A stretch of 64,000 nt of DNA from Acorus gramineus (taxonomy: Eukaryota; Streptophyta; Magnoliopsida; Acorales; Acoraceae), in contig CM060853.1 of the NCBI GenBank assembly GCA_030737835.1, positions 22,068,895 to 22,132,894 on the forward strand, written 5' to 3'. Position 1 is the first letter of the stretch. Each line of letters begins with the position of its first letter. A program made the translations under genes and the position numbers. A model generated the notes under the pieces. The model had not been told where the DNA came from and did not search any database. It worked only from the letters and a program-made list of their open reading frames with translations. Below are positions 15,701 to 27,700 of the stretch, one piece after another.

Positions 15701-18700
15701 CTTATAGAAATCAGATTTTGATATCAGATTATCTCAAAATCATGTCCTGATATAATCTTGTCATGGATACCTGAAACACTCTAACAGGTTAAGAATGAAC
15801 AAGATGAAATAAGATCCAAAAACTTCATAAAAATTTATCTATCCATCCAAAGCAGGATAACGGAATGAACTGGCTGCAACACTATTTGTTAGGAGAAGAT
15901 TATAGGAAGAAAATAAAGGCACGATAAGATATGGTAACCAAAATTTCCTGCCACAAGCATACCTTCTCTGGGTGCATTAGCGGTGATAAGCAGTTTGAGA
16001 CTGCCCGTTGAACAGCCTCTGATGGAGTGTTTAAGACATCCAATAACTTTTCAACAACAGAGTCCACTTTAGGATCATCCTGATACAGAACAATTTAAAA
16101 GAATTAGTTCATTTGAATTTACAATCTCATCCAGAGCATATTTGGAAATAAATCATACCTTTTTCAAATGTCTAGCTAGAGCTCCAGTAAAAATAACAAC
16201 TCCCTCACGCACTAAGTCATATTTTTCTTCATCCAAAGCCTATAGATTAAGAGAGGAAAAAAAGCATGGGAGCAACATTAGGAATGAATTCTGAACTTCA
16301 AAATATTTTGGCTCCAGATTGAAGTGGGCATATCAAACAGAAGCAGAAAAGAAATGTGATGGAAAGTCATACCTTTTTATTTAAGTAATTTTCAAAAATA
16401 GGGAATAGCAGAGAGACATTCTCCCTTCCATGCTTATCAATGATCATAATACCAGCATTAATCATCCTTCCTCGAACATCTATATTGGGATCCGCCTACA
16501 TTATATCCAATTATAGTTAATTGTCTAGTTAAATAGTTGTCATTTGAAGGCAGCACAAACTAAGTAAGAACATGGGGACATGAACATATGATTAATCAGA
16601 CAACATAATTTTAGAGTTAGGAACCACAAAGAAGCAAAACAAGCTGAGATAGAATGAGTGCTGTTTAGCAGCAAGAAACTAAACACTGAAAAACAAATAA
16701 GAACAGTGTACTTCAGCTCTTTTCCAGAAGTCTTCCAACTTTGGAATTAAATATAAAATGCCAAAAACAAAGCATATGTGTTATTGAATGCCAAGAAGTT
16801 CAGTTGCCACCCCTCAGCAATTATACCCCCACCAATTACACATAAAAAAAAAACACCCTTCCCCTATTCGAATACACTGTATTTGAACCCACTTTATATC
16901 TGCCCCATGTTTCCCAATTGGCGAGGATGCTGTCAGAACTATGTCAATTTTAAAGATTGTATTTATTTAGTTTTGAAAGTCGATTGGAGCAATCTTATTT
17001 AAATAGAAAGCCCCTTGAACAAAAAGAGACGAGGGATCTCCAAAAAATATGAAAATTTAAGGAAATGTGAGCACATCATCAAAGCCCTCAAGGGAGATAA
17101 ATATTGCATTAATGATAAACTGTTAATGACCTCAATCAAAAAGATGGGAAGTAAGAATTTGATAATCGAACAGTTGATCATGTGAATAAGATGTACATTA
17201 TAGACTACTCTCTTTGGAAGAACCTCAACATCACTTCTTCATACAGCTCTACTGCTAAACATATTACATGACCACAATTCTGCAGCAATTTCTGTATGGT
17301 TGTTCCACAGAACAACTCATAGCTTAATAAAATAAAGAAACATTATAAATATACAAACAAAAAACCAGTTCTTACCAAAGCACGTGATATCAGGAATGTC
17401 ATGACAACAGGAAGATCCTTTGTTCTCAAGACATCGGCAGCAGAATGTAATGCCAGAGCTATACCCTGTCTCCCTATCCAACAAGGATCCACAGCATTCC
17501 CCACAACACCAACATCTCGAATATACAGAGCAAACAAATTTGAAAGTGTGTCCTACAGGCATACCAAACAATGAAAGGAGCACTTAATGTTTTTAATGGA
17601 GAGAGGTTGCAAAACATAACATTAGAGAATATACTACCTGTATTGTATCTGGATATTCATCCAAGGCTGCAGCTAATCCCTCCCCTGCAGCCACACGGAC
17701 ATTGTAGTTGACATCGGATAGGGCACTAAAAAGACCCGAATAATCAGTGCCAAATTCAAACCCATAGCGATCCCATATGTCCTCAGCTGCTTCTGAAACT
17801 GACTGAAAATGATAGATCACCAAACTTAAGTAGGAACAGTCAAACAGAATATAAACCTATCCAGCGTAAAGAAGTTTAGGAGCACTACTCGCGAGTTGAG
17901 ATAAAAAAAAATGACAATTCACCAAAGTCAACAGTCACTGCTTAAGATTGTATGCCTCAATATTTGACGAAACATATATATCAGATGCCACAGTGTCTTT
18001 CAAATTCTAACCAAACATTATCACTCAGTTATCGAAGCAAATAAGAAAATACTAACATGCAGAACAATGTCCCACATAAGAGAGACCAACAGAAAGGAAT
18101 CATCAATACAAAGGTAATCAAGACAAGAGTAACAAGTCAACTTTGACACACACAACCCGACAAAAACAGACAAGTATTTAGATGAATTGCTTTAAACTAT
18201 ATTCAGATTTGTCAGGTTTAGCTTATAAATGATGCAACAAACATCAGTATATTGGATAAACAGAAGCAACTCCCCAAAAGTAGCATGATTTATCTAATAT
18301 CTACTTGGTTACTGCTAAAACATACAAGTAGTTAATGATCCAACTAAGTTCAACAAACACACCTTTTCTGGGTCATGTAAAGCAATCCAAATACTCGTAG
18401 AAACATCAACATTCTCAGGTATTGACCGTCCAGAAACACATGGGATACACCTAACGGCTTTCAAGCAAGCCAGTCGCACATGAACATCTTTAGCATACAC
18501 ACCACCGAGACCCTGCATGTGTCCAAGAGTGATGGCATGAACTATAATGATTTAATTAAAAAAATAAGGCAATTGGAGGACTCAAACTTGCCGATGCCAC
18601 TTCATCTGGCTGCAAACCCAGGCATAATTCATTTAACATTGGTCCAACTGATGCTTGATAAGCAGCAACAACACCAAGAACATGATAAAGAACCTGAAAA

Positions 18701-21700
18701 GCAAATGCATCCAAAGATATAATGAGATTTCAAACCCCATTGCGATGAAGGAACAACCCTCCTAAAATAATCTAATTTGATATAAGATTAAATAAACATC
18801 TGACTGATAGCATTTGAAGCCTGGGAAGTGGAAGAATAGGATCCAGGTGTAGGGAGAGAATTTGAAGAACATCATCATGAAGGCTTGTCTTTTTTGAGGA
18901 GTACAATATACATTCCAAAACCTGAGAATAAAAATTGGATAGACACGTAAGATACCAAATTGAATACCAACTATTACATGTAAAAACCATAGATATTAGT
19001 CACAAAATACCGGGAATACAAAAGTGAATGAATCTGCCGGAAGAGGACCAGATTTGCACGATGTTAATAAGCTAGCAACAATTTTCTCAAAAAGACCAGC
19101 AGGAGCCTTCCCATGGGCATCTCTCTCGCCAGGTAAAGATATCAACTCCAACATGATATGAACTTCCTCAAGAGAAATTATACGCAGAGCAGCCGCAATT
19201 TCAGGTGCCCAATTGCACAAAGGAGGAGCTATACATCTTGCAAGCTTTAGAATAGTCTCAAATGCTACATCACTTACTAACGGGGAATGGAATAAAGGTT
19301 GAACAAATTTCACCTGATATGGAAAAGAAGAAAACAATCACCAAGATGAGAAGACCTTATAAGAGGAATGATAAGGGAACCTCAGATGGGTTGTGATTTC
19401 ATCAAATCATACAGTCATAAACAACTGTGTGAAAAATAAATACCAAATATAACAAGCAATATACAAATGACTTCTCTGAAAAAGAATTAGCAAAATTATA
19501 ATAATTATCATACTCAACACTTCTCCTTAGAATTGCTCTACTGACGTTTCCATTTCAGTGTGCAGTAAATAAAACACTACAAAATAAGTGGTATATGTTC
19601 CGGATCCTTGTAAGTTAATTCAATACGAGGATTTTTACTTTCTCTTGTATTGAGGAATGGATTGATTCCTCTCACACGGATAAACGGATTAACTCCACAA
19701 TATAACTCCACAATAAAATAACCTCAAGAAACTATTTACTGGGGGACAAAAATCGACAGTGAGGATTAAATATAGGTGGGAGATATTTAAATGATCTTGT
19801 GTGTGATGCAAACTGCACTGAGATTCTTTTTTTTTTTTTTTGGAGGAAATGTAGGATTAATAGGAGTGTCTTATTAAAAGAAACCCCTGGATACAAGGGA
19901 AATAGAAGTGGGAGGAGGGAAAAGAAAAGGAAAAAAAACAGAGAAAAGATGGGGGAGACACCAACAACGTTAGATCCCAATCATCACCATACAAAATTAA
20001 CTCTCCCTTTTCTTTTCTTTTTTGAGAAAAGAGTTGGAGCGTTCTTATTAATTAGAAAGCCCTAAACAAGAGGAGACAAGGAACCTCCATACAAAACTAA
20101 AAGAAAATTAAGAAAATAAAATGGAGAAGAAAAAGGGAGAGGGAAACCAAAGAGAGCCTCTCCAAACATGATTCAAACCCAAAGTGATTCTACCCGAACC
20201 ACTCATTACCCATGATGGTGGATGGCGAGTTAACACCAAGCATGGTCTTAGATCAGAGGAGATGGCCACCCAAGTATTCTCCACATAGGCCCTCATGTTA
20301 GAAAATGTAGTCGTTGCACGCTAACCAAAATTTCCACCACACTGCATGAGGAACTAGCCATTAAAACTTTGTAAGTTTACTTTGATCGCTTCATTAGCGA
20401 CGCTTGGGAAATCATTTCCACATTTCATTATGTTCTCTAAAGGAGCAATTGGACCCTAATGCCCCACCAACCTTCTTTTAAATCTGAGCACTAAAGGAGA
20501 AACAGAAGAAGAAGAAGAGGTGATCAAACTACAAAGCTTGCACAAGTTGTTACCATCTTGCGCTCATTTAAACCGATTATTTATGGTCAAGGGCCTTGTC
20601 AAGGGTAAGAATCCACATGAAGCAACGGATCTTCAATGGGGTGAGCACTCCCGAAATAAGGCATTCATGCCAAATAGTTGGAATGTCTTCGTGGGGATGC
20701 GTGTTGAGCTTATGATAGAAGGACCTTACGGAAAAACCGGAACGTGGAGCCGACCTCCAAATAATCATGTCCTCATCTTCCAAATTTAAATTCACCTCCT
20801 GGAGGGTTGCAAGGAGAGAGGATAATTCTGATAATTCAATATCATTGAGATCCCTACGGAGGCAGAGAATCCAAGTGATAGAATTGTCACCACAAATGAA
20901 TGAATCACAAATGAGAACATTCTCATCCAAAGCGACCACAAAGAATTTTAGATAAAGGAGTGAAGACATCATTAAGCCACCTATCCTTCCAAAATCTGAT
21001 CGACAACCCATTACCGGGACAGAATCGAATCTCCTCTTAAAATATGAAAATGTGTTTATCATCATCCTCCTTATCTAGCTACAATGATCTGTCCTGAGCC
21101 CCTAACCCAGAAAGATATCTACACTCCAGCGAATGAAGCAGAAGCCAGAAGGTAAGAAAGCTAAAATTAAAAATGCAATAACATCAATTTTTAATTCCGA
21201 CAAATGTAGTCCATGATACCCCAGGATGCAATCTAAATCTTCCATAATAACACATTTCAATTATGAAAATAATGCAAGGACACTCAATTATATTCAATAT
21301 TTTTCAACTGCTTATGACTTAAGGTAGGTCCTGCCATCCTGTCTTGGCCAGAAACTAGGCATTTTCACCACATCAAAGATGTGCCATCACCTACCCACCC
21401 AGATTTCGCAAGGAGACAAGTTCTTAGGTAGTTAACCATCAGGTCAACAGCTGAGTCAGCTTAGCTATGGAGGAGTCTTTAGATTTTTGAGATGTGCCCA
21501 TAACTCCACATAGATTGTAAAGCTTCTTATTGATGCTGCTGCATATTCAGATAATAATTAAAAACATACATTTATGATTCCCAAAAATAATCGTTTGAAT
21601 TCAACAATTCTTAGGTTTGAGCTCCATAATTTTAAAATCCCACGAAAATGTAGTTGACACTCAATTATCCAGAAGTAAGACTAGACAACGCACCATCAAC

Positions 21701-24700
21701 CATTATGGGCGATTCTTGGTTCGGGGGGTGGCTAACCATGAACCAGGCATTTCCATTTCGAAGGGCCCCTCCTTTCTTCCCTTTTATTCTGTACAGAGAT
21801 CCCTCATCTCCTATTTGTTCAGGGACACTTTCTAATAAGATGTTCCTATCCTTTCTCCAAAAAAAGAAAAGACTAGAAAACACACAAAAACTTGAGCTAC
21901 CACACATGGACTTATGCCAATTACCATGAACATAAACGAGAACTTTGACTGGAAAAAAAAAAGAACAAGATATAGGGATGCTTGAGATATCCTTCACTGA
22001 GGTCCAGGAAAAGCAGACATCACAGTCCAACTTCATTGCTCAATCCCTACAGACCCTACCTATATGCATATATAGAAATAAGTACTCAATAGGTTAATTC
22101 CACTTCCAAACTGTAAGAGCCAATGCCGCTGCATCAATTTGATCACCAACTCCAGTGATGTATGAACCATGAATCATAATGTGGAAACCAAATATTAACG
22201 TCATACAGCATGATAATGTGTTCCAGAGAAAGTCAAATAATACTTAAAACTCAGTGGACATAAAAGACACCATTATATAGTACGAGTTACCAACAACAAC
22301 ACCCACAAATATTAATGTACATTAAGCATAATAGCTCAGCAAAAGTTTATCAGCAAAGATGGAAGAAGGAAGACGATGTTAGCATAAAAGGTCAACAGAA
22401 GCATCAACAGATACACACCAGTGAAGGTAGCTGACTATGTGTGAACACAGCATTAGCAACGGCCATTTCCCCAAGGGCTCTCAACATTATAGAGAGATTC
22501 TTCTGGATTTCATTAACCTTCTCACGAATAGCAGCTTCTTCCCTAAGAAGCAGCTCACGTGCTTCTTCCTTTGCCGTCTTACTCTTGTCTACATGGCCAA
22601 CTGAGAACAAAATACCCTACTCAATCCAGGTACAATAGAAGAAGACAAATATATATATGAGAAAGTAGCATATCATGACCGAGACATGCCATTTTTCTTC
22701 GTTGCCCTCCCTGGATCTTTTCTCCCTGTGCTTATTTCTCTTTTGCTGGGCTCTTTTTGTACAGGAAGACTAGATGTAAAGTTGTCCTAGAAAAAGGCCA
22801 AACCAAACAGAATTAATTACTCGTCATCATTACATATTAAAACAAACATAGGCCAACCATTAAAGCGTACCGCATCATCTTGATCATCATATGACCGGAA
22901 ACGACCTTTAGAAAGTTTTGTGTTTCTACTTGCAACAGACTCTGCAACATATACACCATGCTCAGTGGAGAGCACCCCTTCTGGAGTATTAAAGATCTGC
23001 ACATGAGAACCCCAGAAAATACAATGAGAGACACATTGTTTCAACAGCACTGAGTTATATTGGGCATAAATGCTTATTATATAATGAAAAAAAAATCAAA
23101 CACATTGCCCCTCCCTTTGCAACAAAGATATAGTGCCTGGTTTTGAAACCATCTCAACTCTCAGTGTCCATGATTCCATTTCTGGCACTGACCCAGAAAT
23201 GTGTGTCCCTACCTGCCCGAGGTGTCATGCCCAACCATCCATGTCCATACTTCCAAAACCAACTTCTAGTGTTGTGACTTATGACATGGGCCTTGACAGT
23301 TCACAGTCCCTGTTTTTACTCAGAATTTCCTTCCAGAATTCTGTCATGAACAAATCTAAACACACAGTTTCTTAACACCACATCCATCCAAGCCCTACTA
23401 TCTTCAACCTTCTTTTCCTCTTCTAAGGACCTTTAATGTGCCCCCACCAACCCAAAAAATCAATTCACATGATAAAACACTGATAAGAAAATGGTTTCAA
23501 ATCAAATGTTAAACATGGAATTAATAGTTTATGTAATCTGACAAAGAAGAATGTATAAACTGAATATACAAGTCAAGTATAAACAATATATACCAGATGC
23601 ATAGAAAATTTCAAATTTCCGTAAAAATGGGACATGAAAATACAAATGAACAGTATCATTTTTATAATTGATGATACTCATAAGAAAAAATTTATACTTA
23701 TCATGCGGTCACTTTTGCAGACCACAGAATATTTGATTTTTTTTTTTTTTTGAAGTATATACATGGCTAATAAAGTACATACTCAAATGAATTGAATGCA
23801 TATATTTTTACAATTTTCGTAATATAGTATATACTTAGTGGAGCATATACTGTTGATTTTATATGCTACGTTAGGTGACATGATGTCTACAGGAATGACA
23901 CCAAATAGCACTCAAACATTTCTAAAGGTTTAAAAAAATGTTCCTTCCACGATCATCAACCAAATAACTCTTTGTCAACATTGAATAACGTTGGTTTGAG
24001 AATTAATAAGAATAAGATGCCAGCTCACAAACTTGTAAATTGAATTTTCAAAGTAAGAATAACAAACACTAACATTTCAGCAAATAATGACCAGTACATC
24101 ACATTCAAATTATTTACCTTAATGTCATTTGCTGATAGTCCGTCATGAAGAGACCGATCTGGAATCCTTCTCATGTACTGGAAAATGAAAGGAAGGACAA
24201 AATAAAAATGAAATGTCAGTTAGGAAAGTGAAAATATCAGTAGTTAATTAAACAACAGGTACATTTAACCTTCTCGAACTCTAAAAAGATATCACTGGGT
24301 ACAATCTTCATTAGAGTGGAGAGAGAAGATATGGCAGCATGTTGCTCTTGAATATTTGAATTCTTTAAGCCCAAGGGTCCAAGTAAATCCTGAAAATCAT
24401 AGCCAATATATTATTTCTATTTTCTATTCACAATTAGACATCAAGTATAATGAAATAAAACACCTGAAAGACAAACAATTAAATAAACAACTACCATTTG
24501 GTCAGTGCAACCAATGTAACTAAGTGAACAGTAAGCATATATTCAAAATTCATCAAGATTCAACAGTGTCTACTACTTAATCTTTCATTCACATATCACT
24601 TAAAAATCACATTGATAGAGCCAATTTCAGGTTAAGACAAGATCCAATATTTTCAAGCAGGGGAAGAAGAGCATTCAAAAAAATTGGAAATGAAGATTTT

Positions 24701-27700
24701 TTTTTGTTTTGTATGATTCATTGTCTATTGTCCTATTATTCATCAACACAATATCTCTATGGTTGTTTAGCTAGCCACCGATGAAACTGTTTAACCCCCA
24801 CGCACTTTGGATCGTGGGCCTGTGTCCTAATTTATACACATATCGATGGGGTGTGTGTGTGTTGGGGGGGCACAAGATTGTGGGACCTGCACAAATATAA
24901 GGATCCATATTCCATCCATAGGCAGGAATTCCAACATTGCACCATCCTAGGTCTGCCAATACGAATTATACAGATAAATTATACAGTCATTAACATGATA
25001 ATTAAATTATATAGCAAACATTTGTTCAATTGCAACTATTATATAAGGTACAAATATTACATGAAATTTTTTCCATTTTGAAAACCTGAATAAAAAACAC
25101 TTTTAAGCTCTAATATAATGAATATGCTGAAACAGCTTGAAAATTGGTTTAAGTATAAAATTCGTAGTCCACCTTCATCTAAATTATGTGTATGACATTT
25201 TATTTATCAAACATACCTCGCCAATGGTGCCAACATTAGCAGTGATAATGTCAGTAACATCAAAGCCATGCTTCTGCAGATTCCTTTGTAGTCTCTATAG
25301 AAGAATAAGAAAATGAAAGATAGCATTAGATATATAATTGACAGACACGGTATAAAACAGAAAAAAAAAAAATTAGCTATCCAAAAAGAAGAGATGATAT
25401 ATGTATCATCCTACTTATTTGATATTTGAATTGCAAGACATCATCAAAACAACCCAGAAACTCTCCAAGACACCACATTGCCAACATTTTCCAATGAAAA
25501 TGGTGTGTTTGGCTATTTGGCTCGCATGTAATGAGTTTATTTTCCCAAAAAAGGACGAGGAAAACATTTGAGCAGCTATTATGGCTTCGCTTCAAGATTG
25601 GGTCACGGTGCTCCTTGGTGAAGATTTGGTTTTCACTATGATAAGGATTAGTTGGTGAGGGATATTATACAGGCTATTTAGGGTGAAAGGAGTGGTCCCT
25701 TTAATTTTCCTTGTTTTGCCTTTTTTCTCAAAGATCCCTCACCTCCTTATGTTCGAGGGGCATCTTTTTCAACATGAAAGTTCCAATATCTTTCCCCAAA
25801 AAAAATGTATATAATGGATTCCACTGCTCCTCCTCGGTTAGCCTTCTCTCCATAAATATCAAGGAAATTGAACGCAAACCGAGAATTGAAACAGATTGTA
25901 TAATAAAGTTAAAAAAGACTGAAAAACGGGGGGAAATAATAAATATGAATGAAAGAGAAGTATACAGAATTCTGAAATTTAAAATGGATATAATCTCATT
26001 TTTACAGCAGAACATCTTAAGCAGAAACAGATTGTTGGTAAAGGGGTATGATGATGAACTATCACTACATATGGTCTACCTTAAGACAATGCATGGATCG
26101 TCAATGCAACTGACATCACTATTTTGGGTTGGAACTCTACAAGGAATTTTTTTTTGTGAAATAGCTGCTACCCCGGAGTCACAAACAGTCCCATCGGGTC
26201 GGGTCGGGGGAGGATTTGAACCCAGGCCTCCCCTTCAGAGATGGGTGATGCTTACCAGCTCATCAGAGCTCAGTTCACGGAACTGAGCAAGGATCAGGAA
26301 AGAATTAGAGAAAAATTATAACCACGTAGCACAAAAGTGAATTCAGATAGACAAAGTCAAGCAGTAAGCACTTGGCTTGTATAATGGATCAAGTTCATTT
26401 CTTTCTCAGTGTATCCTGTTGCTCAATGACAATACAACGCAAATTCTGCACATTATGTAGTGGGTACTTGGTACTGGATGTATGATTGATGTCAACTGTT
26501 TTAGTTGAGCTGCAGAATTATTGTAGATTATTATATAATGCTCAGATCATAAAAAAAATCATGCTGAATAGTGACGTTATACCTAAATAAACTTACCTTC
26601 CAAACTGTATCTCTATGACCAGAACCAACAAGAAAGGGATGGTGTGAACAAATCAAAAGCCTGGCACAAATTCTTGGACCACTAGCAAAGGCAATAGGTG
26701 CAACCAATAGTAAAGCTTTCACTACCACTTCAACAGAAGGGAGAAATTGTGTCTGAGCCTCCATTGAACTTTCTGTGTCACTAAAGACAAAAGAGGAAAG
26801 CCAGGGTTACGGTAATGCAGAAACCAAATAATTGATCAAGAAAGCTGCCTCTTAAAGGATTGCAAACACAGAATGCCTAGCATGTATCAAGATTACAGCA
26901 AGTAAGATTATATGCATTTACTGCCTGTTAGCCAAATGGTTATTTCCATTTTAAGGAGCATAATTCAGATCTTGAACAGAGAAAAAAAAAAGTAATCACT
27001 AGGATGTACCTTGCTTTCTGAAGAGATAAACTATCACTAATGGAAGAAAGCCAATTTGTAAATTCATCTAAAAGATTTTCAGCCAGCAAAACAGATGAAG
27101 AAGATATCTTCTTCGCTGCCTCATAACCCAACTTACGGACATCCCAACTTGGATGACAAATTAGGTATAGCATCAACTGCATCAAACACAAAATTAATAA
27201 CTCAAGGGGAACAAAATGGTTGATCACTTGTTTTACCTGATAAAATACTGCATGTTTTACCTGTGATAGGGATTTCAGTGGCACAGCATCTAACACTCTG
27301 TAGGAAGAAAGAAACAAGTTTTTTGGTGAAAAAAAAAATCGGTATCCACTATGATCAATTTGGAAAATCTATTCTGAGAAGGATTGACCAATCATGCTTG
27401 ATCACTTGGCAAATATATTTAATAATCACTCTAAATATTGGAAAATTTGAAACCTGTGCAAATGTTCAACAAGCAAAATCTCAAGAAGATCTATGAAAGC
27501 CATGCAATCTTCATCTGACAACTTGGACGCCTGTGAATAAAATGAAAGCATGTGAGGATAGAGGAGAGGTTCGTTCTGACAATCTACATGGTGAATACAA
27601 TTGCTCGGCTCAAGAAACAAAAACTCAATGAAATCTATGAAAGCTTTGCAATCTTCATTTGACAAAAAAAGAATGGAAGCCATATCTTTCCAAAAAAAAA

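Noticed and set aside
26150-26285. tRNA gene
   Set aside because: The pol III boxes fit, but acceptor and anticodon stems do not pair; a SINE is the better call.
25711-26286. 191-codon plus-strand open frame
   Set aside because: It runs through a LINE tail, plain intron and a SINE; no protein similarity.
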